Shown one piece after another: positions 45,401 through 52,934 of a stretch of 64,000 nucleotides of DNA (within the stretch, counting starts at the first letter, position 1; the number at the start of each line of letters is the position of its first letter). The stretch spans positions 1-64,000 of the IMG/VR virus record IMGVR_UViG_3300025666_000003; one strand, written 5' to 3'. The position numbers and the translations under genes were made by a program. The DNA comes from a virus. Below the pieces are notes generated by a model. The model was not told where the DNA came from. It was given only the letters and a program-made list of their open reading frames with translations, and ran no database searches.

Positions 45401-46165
45401 TTCATTTAAAGGAGTTACATTTTTATTTTGTTTACCTTTACCCTCAAGAATATAACCTCTTTCAACAGTTCTTTTAGTATGTGCATCTAAATGTTCTGCT
45501 GGAATATCTTTAACAAGTATAGGTTTAAGTTTAAGCACTTGATCTTCATATATAACATCATTTAATCCAGGAACACTTTTAGGATCAACTTGATTACTAA
45601 TATTTCTTATTGTATTAAATATTCTTCTTCTAGTTTCACTTAAAAGTTCTTGTGTGAAGTCTGTTTTATCTTCAGGATTTAATGGATTATATTCTTGCAT
45701 TGTTGTTGCAAGAGGACTAAATGGTCTAAGTCTTAATTCAACAAATTCATTAAGTTTTTCTTCATCAATTACTTCTTTTGGTGTAAGAATTTCTTCTTTT
45801 TTTTCATTAACCAATTTCTCGAATTCTTCTGGAGATAAATCTGGTCTGAATGTTCTCAATGTATTAACAAATCCGTCATCTGGATTTCTAAAAGTTTGAT
45901 TTAATTTTCTTAAATCAGAACCTTCAAGAACAGCATCTTGAGTATCTTGCTGCATAGAAGCTATTGTTAAAAGAGCAGGTAATTGTTGTACAAATTTTGC
46001 AGCATTAGCTTCATTTGTTTTATTTGCTATCTTATCAAACATTATGTTCATATAATTATCAACATTAAAAGGAATATTTTCCTTCATGCCAATCTTTATA
46101 CTTTTATAAGCGTGTTTGTATAATTTTTCTACCTGGTCTACTGTTAATGCACAAGTTATTTTCAT
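33425..46165 (-). CDS. Giant virion RNA polymerase with ASCH, AlkB-like and NADAR domains, 4246 aa
   Basis: The largest protein in the window. The order is: unrecognised N-terminal region; zincin motif HEAWH (H877-H881); polymerase region about 2100-2750 with PLIPTMVGEGSDMDN, GVRIPTQ and the catalytic GSDFDVDKM (D2518, D2520, D2522). The last replaces the DFDGD of cellular beta-prime subunits and fits the crAss-like two-barrel polymerase. An ASCH-like domain follows (about 3425-3540, LQGERTATTR), then an AlkB-like dioxygenase (H3809, D3811, H3868, RFSITLR at 3879-3885), a Rossmann-like segment (about 3950-4050) and a NADAR/YbiA-like domain (about 4053-4215, E4094). QLNLF (4223-4227) looks like a beta-clamp motif. 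In Crassvirales this polymerase is injected and transcribes early genes. All tail activities are predictions. Confidence 0.88.
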   Translation of the reverse strand: MKITCALTVDQVEKLYKHAYKSIKIGMKENIPFNVDNYMNIMFDKIANKTNEANAAKFVQQLPALLTIASMQQDTQDAVLEGSDLRKLNQTFRNPDDGFVNTLRTFRPDLSPEEFEKLVNEKKEEILTPKEVIDEEKLNEFVELRLRPFSPLATTMQEYNPLNPEDKTDFTQELLSETRRRIFNTIRNISNQVDPKSVPGLNDVIYEDQVLKLKPILVKDIPAEHLDAHTKRTVERGYILEGKGKQNKNVTPLNERVAMIIVDANGNPVKFNTDGKITEDGSYVYQFTRTVRKEGARYNAKGLYNQESQVTTPAEIANKLAASFDMTLTEYAKETEQTEQNIIDAIDKEQQKELKDLYNFTQQFIKTKEAKLVPITGINEGIQSFAAGKFMYLDTLSESGLSETELLNIYSSLTSVTVESKGRPEGYHTITIDNKKFTIDRPRMTDEIAGKIASALTSSQLTGKEKMNFAEQFIHNNMARSIRRYRLSYIPATDEFSIKIVAEKSGAIDKNVKPVDLTSATAFKEIKDALMFATTVTNPNAENVGQVSATRMRYRADLVNGGYFDFQNGKLVRADYINDVLRKAHAEIFTTSQTQEVFNAYMQFALPGGITEEIDEAKNEIESENFRSYTRELKDNLVNELKLEENNTKDFKVNYIGNTGTNTEGEGYGSFTILNAEGQPVSASIIKKFKKNEGTVKKVMPKLNDSVTLVSEDIETDTEYITDTITVYNSEGVAIAFIKETDYTLNEKPRTKLYQEQKKDLEAKKIKTTDAEKLNPEGTINPSEGDLFDGFDTKSGLKRKTILNQLGITSEDIKRADDWWKTSPLQNFISLGQMANIVNSDVYAEFISAGSTLFEGGKLGKIGINEHTGGNMVDVYHEAWHAFSQLFLTKAEKTALYKEIRSKGGKWKDMSFYDIEEELAEDFRTFSKNPKAKKGRPKRNSLFRRILNWIKSVFENTTKQDVITDLYDISSVKEMFDTLYFSSKNPKLLNKYTPLIDNVMFNEMDRGISQVKNKKEDALNKEESDLFVESADSTLSEMVDQLAIKNGDAPGSKAGSIEILSNKKKKRMFLGTEQNISNREIAFKILKGRFEKQLENRKKELGQITDVSFNSINTLSELKANAAAVMIASEKSGDDKYVFLRSQIDEFNKLNLSSKKGDRLKGEMYHGISIIGDFYSHESITNSKGKRVGIIVVDSMQDATVQYTSYIEGGAKYKALEYNKKPVTTKILTAEQAKLQDDIRILQTVITNFGNEKHGSLAYLVENSSYRIINERQTIINEELKEDEDSYVGDAESINNSDQIADKSVGQKSLEESTEDEVSYVLGSLHKKENKNFVYNRLGFKKLVNYGSMWDNVVRAIGGIEDPVEAYEILNNKLLWQSFPELEQLIKYKLPNPNSADHETEFDITTAFWQTFKRKRTSYMQLTAFNTEDGYVLKPIKASYETGLLRRSFSDNFKTQTIEENRFITRDNNKSKLNLQKVTDVFKDASTVKGTFDVSKSLAFARALGMNLDDLKIIKNELEMRSEYYGLPYIYSIIKDLSALELQLQTKAENNKLTKQEEFKLTQIEIFKKDPVAELSKSTGLSTELFGKEITERTQIERIAILHGKYGSQYANFSVLNPEGNVVYEHIDDQTASRRVYALNKAKKLTDLWTKDEFKHMSDLNPATNSFTKRSQILKNLFNFYDGGQFNKLKDKSLELFIDSGTQNAEIQEGVVTTGLDYYGKFLQEMNLMLKEGIQEFIRHASKSSSFGIVIRGGIDGPISQEQSKLYVDLESLLKNGSGETYAFEEIILPYMAAEFERLKRFRANPEEFKKYKGYNRRMKWDGKEYYAGELFTAFDDVLNNNIKNQIYNLEGTDLIEALNNNPSLKAKMAESTKNYFDNQTTNSIAILRKNRFIDPKLRNKLAVHKLTEAEIDDALVRTYVYNSFIHNFETIGLLYGDMAQYNHAKDHLHKRNTGLTSGGLGVRTDISAQNFIQNVWNKGSYATTLDARYKNIKYNGTINTAVLEDVKRTSIYIDEIANAWRKDYAIRFKKVAKEDLKDALNEIELSKLGSNPTKPQLVKALVESRVARDIDEYKNMEEGDGQGLITFDTYRMLKKLSKQWSPEQEDLFQDIIHNREINPSDIKEFFPVYKLQYYGPIADALLPLTGMHKFSLMPLIPTMVGEGSDMDNLHKQMMEKDIQYVVFESGSKVSGITKDGSPDKIYDNEEQKDIVNNIEFTINKIYGEYLKDVTKVPNKFKKKTIFATQLRKVIIESLYNNGEVPVGIDKQKVKAYDDAVDEYTEILTIELLNDIGFEYKYGAYTGDLNRFVNVIHKELGRKAVPKHLIKMIGVNQENKINIDLSLHLEADTIEKTIISLIEKRLIKQKVKGEGLVQVSSATTNGTWDRVLRQKFDKASKADIKKFLGSNNLPFYHQVNGKTKLMKVAIALQGDFLNLLNLKDINGEVIETRERLNEMIKDDNWLDQDDGSNRKAVTLAGVRIPTQTLGFIESMEVYEFLDPAASNIIILPSEIVVKNGSDFDVDKMTTFMPSIDASGKFITSNVTNEELKKEISKIKEDKGKGISVIIRNQKNALENNLIQAIKGIVELPSNFAQLTKPTGTNTLRPIAMDLQKYVSEFDKFENVYDGPRIDGKNNDIVISPTRTLEVPFNLDKHSANLIGKEVLGIAAIENALHPLLNQIDAKMPASYKAQIYSEDGYVDIDVDYKMRLKLRHNSTTNSKNQTVISLSDIYSVDGIEKIADLFSESVNGLVDVEADAWIFYIQANPELAPVLFYLFKAGVPAKDAIYFVSNPLVRKYAEKQRLLSSAYEEIVTQRGEVIANPLIKYMAADQTLTESMSAKEKIAMEAKVNTENLKALIPVLEGKSIVEYYQKGKKNTEFATKAEMEQLLNNEDTIINLIITEKGDKIYKLRSSPVSTSKYYQGASVAMEEAGIGTFNKNELYKIVKGEGSEKTKIAAFMHFLEIEKQIKGLNSLKRLANPDTTRSKTAQELVGKIQGLEELMTNSKVDSDTVLALVNESILSSFYKNELVLKLLEPLFKLRNNSVITKFILDKLGSPRIADRYGSDQEAVSQFIREFKNGVVNYIYQNRMSNFVNSKGEVIDYPDLYKGYKVNTSTKNIPGGVEINSEKEIITINPGMLSDDYDYGYYLRSSTAEKAYTNRGLTSFTEENDPFVSESGIRNKKSSFFKYSIERAITKLKNPIELVKDNKEYKRIKAGGLTPERAYEEFLTKRALINAFNRKFLMQMETYSFSQTILDVIKDFPSLKVKYPVLQQLTPADTIGDDKVLTLADKNRVEGDLASSYYHNLKELADVNIKKVSTGNAKADKKDNAYISKLFKMFPLVMLYQHGIGYSKNGFNAALPFQDFTDIMQDASNSFMQNQLNDNTLEIIYGRLLSKDKYKDYVVSEEEYNGYNKADKEGTMSFQYGDNKRDDVVSDNTFEAILQGERTATTRYYTNDAYAYWAKAKPGQIIKFWSGDKIGEGQMLLVKVTDKRLIDFSKMSDEEIEDWSKLEGWSFEYGAKHRNPGFSESNKGIQILYELIDSAAVNRYEGSEDPEDKVLESESIFTTPIEPTQLVRGSKIINDTDVQSFNEYVRKSNGSLPKAFFTSSTIFKAFYNTNTGKNERAPQSSKWMLIPKSKLYSLVDQATGEVYIDNVDLSTGIQFNNKNEKILQGNQVIEDLDIATLLTNGLVNTKGLTKVDVEDAEVFTKQVFNKEESEQIFNFIEKLYKNTYETEHKASDKFGKGRRSMYFSDTAYSYSGTTRSANIGSPELQRLISKIETELGFEKGYFDMALINEYKDGSQKIGFHTDNEPILNNKGKLNPSVVTISFGDERTMILNGRGKRYEIPMKSGLGLIMGKDGQINYKHGIDAEGNKSKRFSITLRHNAEKSQAVNKTFAQPASELSKKNLFTVTPIQSADKKAIIKASIATQYIGFGEGITGSSTETYRQQAGEFANTGNYSTNDVIFVSIGGKRGTALQQKTQQDRTIKEAIKAVEAGATILTDNKAYTDSSTYNTGEKRLYANMEAKGYNYSEVTVDGQLLGTWSKPTSETVNIYAGTNENAELSNFANRPFVPTSSVPVALGIIENFKTVEGAFQAEKLLYTDYFSSLQIPPKGKTREDIVNERNEFLRKLSTATGAEAKRIGKTIPSLNITNWDDNSSRIMKDLLKSSFEQNPNALQILLATGNKVLTHTQDKSRWGTEFPKLLMEVREELRPIDPGTQLNLFGENKPAGRPPTKRSGSECD

Positions 46166-46166
46166 A

Positions 46167-49100
46167 TTAAGGACATTCTAAATCGTTAAATAAATCTTCT
46201 TCTATATCATCAATACTAGATGAGTCTGCTACGTCATTGATAGGATCTTTAGCTATTCCACCAGTTTCTGCAAATAATTTTACTGAGTCTGATGTTTGTT
46301 TAATTAATTGCTTGTCACTTTCATTAAGTGGTTTAGATGTTGATATAGCTTTTGTTTTAAATATTGCCACTGTTGTAAAATATTCATTAGGGTTATTAAA
46401 TGTTTTGCTTTCTCCTGTACTTAATAAAGTTACTGTTACTGAATAAGAAGCACTGGACGCTTGCCCATCATCATCATATTCTGGAACTCCTTGAATTTTT
46501 GTAACTACAACTGTATCATACTGTTCTGCAAATAATTCTTCACCTTCAAAGATATCATTTTTAACTATAAGTTGAGTCCCTTCTTCAAGATTATCTAAAG
46601 CAATTTCAATATTAGTTCCTTCATCTAATTCTGCTGTTCTTGCTGTAAGTAAACCAGACATTTTGTTTACTGTCTCTGCGTCTATCTTACCCTCTTGAAA
46701 AGCAATAAGTAACTCACCTCTCAATTGATTAACATCATTTGTTTTAGCAATCATTACCTTAACTTCAGCAAGAGTTATTTTTTTAACTGCAGGTTCTGTA
46801 GATTTTATTTCTTCTTTTGGTTTAGTCTCTTTTTTCTGTTTTCTAGGATTAATTTCTGTTGATCCTTCGGTAGGCTCATCATCACTAAGTTCATCACTAC
46901 TTGTTTCTCCTTTATTGTTTTCATAATTTCCTGTATATAATAATATATTAATAATTTCTAAGTTTTCTAAAGCTTTTCCTATAAGAAGCTTTGGTTGTTT
47001 AAAGAATAATTTACTCATATCAACAATAGCATCTGTAACGTATAAATCTAGAATAAGTTTCTCTTGATCTGTAAGTGGAGCAAATCTGCCAGGTGAATGT
47101 AACTTATTAAGTGCATCTGCAATTTCAGGACTCATGTTTTTATTTAAAACATTATTTATAACACTGAGTGTAATGTAATCATCTTCTGCTAATACTTTTT
47201 CTATATCTTCTTGTTCTATTAACTCATCTTTTGTATTTACTTCAGATATTTCTTGATAATTAATTTTATTTCTCTCTACTTCTACAGCTACAATAAGTGC
47301 TTGATTTTTAATACGTTGTTTAGAATTATTTGCAGGAATAAGTGAAATAATATTACCATCTTTATCTGTAACAATATCATAACTTTGATTATTAACAATA
47401 ACTTTCTTTTCACTTTTTAACTGAACTGTATACTTAGAAGCAATATCTTCTCTTTCCTCAGGAAGATTTAAACCAGCTTCTTCAATTGTAGTTTCTCCTG
47501 TAACATCTGTTAAATATAATGTCTTAGTTGGAGAATATAATTCATACCTAGCAGATTTCTTTTTTCTATTAACTTTCTTTAATCTATATGCTTTTCCTTC
47601 AAAGTAAACATTTTGACCAATCATTTCATCTAATGTAGGATACTCTACTTCCCCAATAATTTCAACATTAGTTTCAGGAACTTGATCACTATCTTGAGCA
47701 ACAGTTTCAGTTAATGCATCAGCTACTTCTGCAGGGAGTTCTTCTTTTTCGTCAATAAGAACTTCTTCTTGTATAGGAATTTTTGTATTAACTTTATCTA
47801 TAAGATCTTGACTTGGGTTTAATTCAAACCATGCTGGTGTATCTCTATTTGTAAGGTTTTCATTTATACTACTTGATTCAATTTTACCAGTGTTAATGTT
47901 AACTTTAGTAAGTAAAGGCATTAGATTTATAGTTGCCTCTACGCCTATCATATTAAATAGTAAATTTTTGTATGCTGTTTGTTGTAATTCGTAAGCTTCA
48001 GTCTTAGAATTTTGTGGATAAACACCACCAGTTTTAGTAAAATGTGACCATTTTGTATCCGCACCTGTTTTAAGATCTACAATATGAAATTGACCAAATT
48101 TATCTACAAGTAGTAAATCTATCTCCCCTGCTATTCTTACATTTTTATCATAAAGTATAAGTCCTTCTGCTGCTATGTAATACGTTCCTTCTTTTATATC
48201 TTTTCTTAATTTAACTAAAGGACCTTTGTTAAAAGTATTATCAAATGCTTCTTGAGTTATAAATGCCCCGTGTATTTTTGAATCCCATATAAATGGTTTA
48301 TCAACGTCCATGAAATAATCTCTAACTAATCCATCTATGTATGTACCTGCATTTCTTTCTTCTCTGTAAGTAGCTTCATTTACATCTTTAGTAAGTGTTG
48401 CTTCAGCATCTTCTTTTGCTAAAGGAATTGTTTTTTCTAAGTCAAGTATTTGTTTACGTATTTCTGCAATACTTTCAGGAGTGCTGCTCTCTAATTTTTC
48501 TTCTTCAAGTATTTCATTTTCTTGACTTTCAATTTGCTGATAAATACGATCAATTTGAATTTGATCAATCTTTTTAGCTTTAAGTCTAGCTTCAATAACT
48601 TCAGCTCTTTCAGCCATTACATCAAATGATATACGTGGAAGTTCATTTGTTCTTGAATAAAGCAAATTCATAAAGTCAACTGCTGTTTCACCAGAACCCA
48701 TTGTAAGTTCATAAGCATTTAATACTTTGTCAAGTGCACCATATGCATATGGTTTTTCTTTTAAATCTTCTAGGCTTCTAGTTACTCTAGAGAATGGCTC
48801 ATGATTAATTAAATATGCTTCTTTTGTCTTTCTTATATTTTCATTAAGCTTTTTTATTCTTTCAACTTTTGCAATAGCATCTTGCATTTCTTGAGTTCTA
48901 GCTATACTTTGTTTGTATGTTAAGTATCTAGATAATTCTCCTAATACTTCAGTATATTCTGCAAACATTAATCTATCTTCATCAGTTTGCTTTTCTTTAC
49001 TTTCAATATCTGTAATAACTTTTTGATAACGTTTAATATAATTTTTAATAGTTGCTTCACTCATTTCTGAAGACTCAAGGATTTTACCATCAATAGCAAT

Positions 49101-52100
49101 CTGTGGTGCAACTGGAGGGCCTTCTTTACTTACATTAAAAATTTCTTCCTGTGTATCATTATATTTTTGAATTATATCAGTTGCTATATCACTTTCCATA
49201 AAAGCTTCTAAGTTATCTTCTGAACTACCTTCATATATTCCAGGTGTAATAACCATTTCATTTTCTAAAGCATCTAAAAGTTCTTGTTTAAGTGTAGCAG
49301 GAAGATTATTAACAGGTGTATACATTGTAACAGGAATGTATTCATCTGATTCATTATCCTTATTAAAGTTTTCAATTAATTCAGCTTCTTTTTTAGCATA
49401 TTCTTTTTCTATTTCTGCTACAGCTGCATCTTCCGGTTTAAGTACTATTTTAAATCTATTAGCTGATTCAAATTTTTCAGTAATATTTTCTATATTTAAT
49501 ACTTTACCTTCAGCATTATCTTGTTTTAACTCTTCACCATCTCTATAAAACACTTCTGTAACAGTGTCAGTTCCTTTTTTATATGTAACTGTAACATACT
49601 CTTTATCTTGAAGTTCTTTAAGAACAACTTTAATGCTAAGTTTTTTAAGTTTAGGTTTTTTAATTGCTCCTAAATCTATTTTAGTTTCAGTTTTAGGAAG
49701 TTCGTCAATCTCAGCCTGCATCTTTTTAGCAAGTTCATCACGTTTTTCTTGAAGAGCTTTTCTTAATGGATGTTTACTTATTGTTTCAACAAGATCTAGT
49801 GCTGCTTTTTGATGAAATAAATTAGCATACTTAGCATAATCAGGACTATTTTCTGTAATTACTTTTTTTCTAGATTCATCATAAAATTCAAGTGGAAACA
49901 AACCTTCTTTTTTAAATCGCACCCAGTCTTCAGGACTTAAGAATATATTATCGTTGGCAAGCTTATTAAGTAATGAATTATCTTCAATGTTATCCATTGC
50001 ATCTTTAACCATCTTATCATAATAATCTTTACGATTTTCATAAAGCTCACTCATCCATTCATAATTTCTTGAAACATGGTCTCTAAAATCAGCTGGACTA
50101 CTTAATAAATTAGCATAAAATGCCATTGATCGTGATTGATGACTTAACCTATGATAATCAACTAATTTATCAAATGCTTCATCTATGTTCTTATTAAAGA
50201 TATGATCATCTGATAATTCTGCTATTGTCTTTAAATAATTTTTAAAGTGTGTTTCAAAATCATTTATTGCTTTGTTATCATTCTCTTCAGTTCTGTATGA
50301 TTCAAATCCTTCCCTTAGTGCTGCATCAAATTCTTCATCTGTTGCTTTTTTACCCATATTTTTTTCAAGATCTACACGGGCTTTCTCTCTTAATTCTGGA
50401 GTTAAAGTTTTTATAAAAAAGTATTCATTAAAAGTTTTTAGACCTTCTTGAAAATTAGTATATGCATTAAGTTTCTTTTCAAGTTTGCCTAATCTTTTTT
50501 TAGATTTTTCATCTGTTAATAGTTTTAATCCTTCAATTTCTGTAGAAAGAATATCTTTTTCATTAGAAAGTCTTTCAAGATCAAACACTGAATTAAGATC
50601 TGTAGACGAAACTTTACTAAAATCAAGTTCTGTAGAAAAGTCTTGCATAATACTTTCCATTCTTGAAACAGTATCAGTAAAACTTTCATTAAAAAAAAGC
50701 GCATTTCTTTGAGCTAATTTCCAAGCACTGTCAAATATACTTGCTTTATTATATGTTTCTGTACCTTTTTCATAGTCATCTAAATTAACAGGACTAGGGA
50801 ATTTTTCTTTAATATTTTTATGTGTACGTTCTATTGAACGTGCTCTAGATATTATACTATCAATTCTATCTTGATACTTCTTACCTGTTCCTTTTTCAAA
50901 ACCAAATGCTTCTTCAAATTCTTCAGGAGTTAAACCTTTCATTGATTCTAAATGCTCAACAAAAAAGTCCATTGAGTTTGTATCTAATGCAAGTGCAACT
51001 TTTTGAATCAACCCTTCTTCTCTGGCATCCATTGTCTCCATCTTTGGAGAATCTTTTGAAATATCATTTACTGAATTTTGAAGTGCTTGATTAAATAATT
51101 TTGATTCAAAGAAATCTTTTGGATCAGAATAAAATTCATTAAGTGCAGCAGCAACATCTTTACCTGTTTTAGCTTTTGCATTTTTGTATTCTGCATATAC
51201 ATCTTTATTAAAAATTTTATTATAACCTAGCTGATAGTTATTAACAACAGCATTCATTGGTTTAGCAAACATACCCATCATAAAACCACTTGCAAAAGTT
51301 TCAAATCCTTGAGCTGATAGTTGAGCATCTATTGCATTAGTAAGTAAACCTTTTGAAAAGTCACTTGTTATTACACTTTCATCAACGTACATTTGCTTAT
51401 AGTAATTTTTACTAAAGTCAGCAATTACATCTTGAGCATTTTCTTGTAAACCTTCACTTACGTTTGCTTTAAAATATCCCATAAAACCTTTTACACTTGT
51501 ACCAAGAGGTTGACTACTAAAATTCTTTAATGCATTCTTAAAACTTTTATCTGTATATTCAAATGCACCTTTAGCAGCAGTTTTTTTAGCTCCTTCTTTA
51601 GTTGCACCTTTTACAGTTTTCTTAAATACTACCTTACCTGTTTCAAGATCAATAACATCACTTATTTTTGAACTTAATGCTTTTTTAAGGCCACGGTTTG
51701 ATCCAAGTACATTAGGCAGAAGTATTTTATTACTAGCAAATATTATTGCTGTATTCCAAAGTAATGCATTTGTACCTGCAGCTTTGGCTTGTTTTGTCAT
51801 TTCTTCTTGAACTTCATTAGTTGGAGCTTCATGAAATTCATTATAATGTTCATCATATAATTCTTGATATAATTCATTCTGAACAAAACCACCTTCAAGT
51901 CTAGCTTCAGATAAAGCCATGTTAGCATTTCTCACATCTCTATAAAATCCACCAGCTGTTTTTGATAGCTTAGCTAAATTATTAATATTATCACCTACAG
52001 ACTCTGCTTTTTTTATATCTTGAATTGCACCACGAACATTTTCAAAAGGATTTATTACCCTACCTACAGATGTTCCCCAAAATGTTCTTGCATTAGAAAC

Positions 52101-52934
52101 ATTATTTAAACCTTTCATTGTTTGATTTACTGCTTTTGTACCATCATACATTAAATCAGCAGTAGCTCCAATCTTGCGTATTTTTCTTAAGTTATTAGCT
52201 GTTGCTGCAAAGAAACTTGCCCCTCCTGTAGCAGGCGTTAATAATGTTCCTGCTATTTCTTCTAATATTGCAGATGTAAATATACCAGCAGTGTATGCAA
52301 AAGACATAGCTGTGTTACTCATAAATGCACCAAAACCATCTTTACTTGATTGACCAATAGCTGCTGCTTCAGCATATTCTTTTGCTGATTCAAGATTTAC
52401 ACTAAAGTCCCCTTTTAAAGCTTTAAATAAACTTTCATAAGTATCCGTGAATCCTTTTGTAAATAAAGGAGCCATTGAATTACTTATCATGACAGATGTA
52501 TTTTCCCACCAACTTGTGTTTGCATTATAGAGAGCTTCATTATCTCTCATTGGTGAAAATCCTAACTTTTCAAACTTTTCTGGACCATACGCAGCATATC
52601 TTTTATAAAAGTTATTACCAGAAGCTCCCGCATTATAAGAAAAAATGCGTGAATGTTGTTCAGGTGGAGCTTCGCCAAGTGCTAGAAGTCTACCTTCTAT
52701 TCCATTAAATTTTTCTTGATATGATGTAGGAACACCTTTATTTACTTTATTTATGTCAGCATTTTTTTTTCTTAATGTTTTAAAGTCTGCAGTAAGTGGT
52801 TCTTGATAAAATTCAGGAAACGAAGGTGTATCTCCTTCAAAAGGTTTTAAACTTTCAGGATTAATATTTTGTGGATTTATTTTTCCAAATTCTGGACCTA
52901 AGGATTCAGTTGCGTCAAATGTGTTATCTGCCAT
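46167..52934 (-). CDS. Giant virion-associated protein with PD-(D/E)XK nuclease domain, 2255 aa
   Basis: The N-terminal about 550 residues include several Gly/Ala-rich hydrophobic stretches (around 200-240 and 395-420) that may interact with membrane, as in phage ejection proteins. The centre is long, charged and coiled-coil-like. Residues about 1540-1740 hold a Cas4/RecB-type PD-(D/E)XK core, GEIDLLLVD followed by HIVDLKTG (D1606, D1620, K1622) and a Q/Y helix (ELQQTAY). The C-terminal 350 residues are acidic. The gene lies one base upstream of the RNA polymerase and overlaps the preceding gene by 11 bases, so the three are co-translated. It is likely packaged cargo; a nuclease in the virion is unusual. 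Confidence 0.75.
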   Translation of the reverse strand: MADNTFDATESLGPEFGKINPQNINPESLKPFEGDTPSFPEFYQEPLTADFKTLRKKNADINKVNKGVPTSYQEKFNGIEGRLLALGEAPPEQHSRIFSYNAGASGNNFYKRYAAYGPEKFEKLGFSPMRDNEALYNANTSWWENTSVMISNSMAPLFTKGFTDTYESLFKALKGDFSVNLESAKEYAEAAAIGQSSKDGFGAFMSNTAMSFAYTAGIFTSAILEEIAGTLLTPATGGASFFAATANNLRKIRKIGATADLMYDGTKAVNQTMKGLNNVSNARTFWGTSVGRVINPFENVRGAIQDIKKAESVGDNINNLAKLSKTAGGFYRDVRNANMALSEARLEGGFVQNELYQELYDEHYNEFHEAPTNEVQEEMTKQAKAAGTNALLWNTAIIFASNKILLPNVLGSNRGLKKALSSKISDVIDLETGKVVFKKTVKGATKEGAKKTAAKGAFEYTDKSFKNALKNFSSQPLGTSVKGFMGYFKANVSEGLQENAQDVIADFSKNYYKQMYVDESVITSDFSKGLLTNAIDAQLSAQGFETFASGFMMGMFAKPMNAVVNNYQLGYNKIFNKDVYAEYKNAKAKTGKDVAAALNEFYSDPKDFFESKLFNQALQNSVNDISKDSPKMETMDAREEGLIQKVALALDTNSMDFFVEHLESMKGLTPEEFEEAFGFEKGTGKKYQDRIDSIISRARSIERTHKNIKEKFPSPVNLDDYEKGTETYNKASIFDSAWKLAQRNALFFNESFTDTVSRMESIMQDFSTELDFSKVSSTDLNSVFDLERLSNEKDILSTEIEGLKLLTDEKSKKRLGKLEKKLNAYTNFQEGLKTFNEYFFIKTLTPELREKARVDLEKNMGKKATDEEFDAALREGFESYRTEENDNKAINDFETHFKNYLKTIAELSDDHIFNKNIDEAFDKLVDYHRLSHQSRSMAFYANLLSSPADFRDHVSRNYEWMSELYENRKDYYDKMVKDAMDNIEDNSLLNKLANDNIFLSPEDWVRFKKEGLFPLEFYDESRKKVITENSPDYAKYANLFHQKAALDLVETISKHPLRKALQEKRDELAKKMQAEIDELPKTETKIDLGAIKKPKLKKLSIKVVLKELQDKEYVTVTYKKGTDTVTEVFYRDGEELKQDNAEGKVLNIENITEKFESANRFKIVLKPEDAAVAEIEKEYAKKEAELIENFNKDNESDEYIPVTMYTPVNNLPATLKQELLDALENEMVITPGIYEGSSEDNLEAFMESDIATDIIQKYNDTQEEIFNVSKEGPPVAPQIAIDGKILESSEMSEATIKNYIKRYQKVITDIESKEKQTDEDRLMFAEYTEVLGELSRYLTYKQSIARTQEMQDAIAKVERIKKLNENIRKTKEAYLINHEPFSRVTRSLEDLKEKPYAYGALDKVLNAYELTMGSGETAVDFMNLLYSRTNELPRISFDVMAERAEVIEARLKAKKIDQIQIDRIYQQIESQENEILEEEKLESSTPESIAEIRKQILDLEKTIPLAKEDAEATLTKDVNEATYREERNAGTYIDGLVRDYFMDVDKPFIWDSKIHGAFITQEAFDNTFNKGPLVKLRKDIKEGTYYIAAEGLILYDKNVRIAGEIDLLLVDKFGQFHIVDLKTGADTKWSHFTKTGGVYPQNSKTEAYELQQTAYKNLLFNMIGVEATINLMPLLTKVNINTGKIESSSINENLTNRDTPAWFELNPSQDLIDKVNTKIPIQEEVLIDEKEELPAEVADALTETVAQDSDQVPETNVEIIGEVEYPTLDEMIGQNVYFEGKAYRLKKVNRKKKSARYELYSPTKTLYLTDVTGETTIEEAGLNLPEEREDIASKYTVQLKSEKKVIVNNQSYDIVTDKDGNIISLIPANNSKQRIKNQALIVAVEVERNKINYQEISEVNTKDELIEQEDIEKVLAEDDYITLSVINNVLNKNMSPEIADALNKLHSPGRFAPLTDQEKLILDLYVTDAIVDMSKLFFKQPKLLIGKALENLEIINILLYTGNYENNKGETSSDELSDDEPTEGSTEINPRKQKKETKPKEEIKSTEPAVKKITLAEVKVMIAKTNDVNQLRGELLIAFQEGKIDAETVNKMSGLLTARTAELDEGTNIEIALDNLEEGTQLIVKNDIFEGEELFAEQYDTVVVTKIQGVPEYDDDGQASSASYSVTVTLLSTGESKTFNNPNEYFTTVAIFKTKAISTSKPLNESDKQLIKQTSDSVKLFAETGGIAKDPINDVADSSSIDDIEEDLFNDLECP

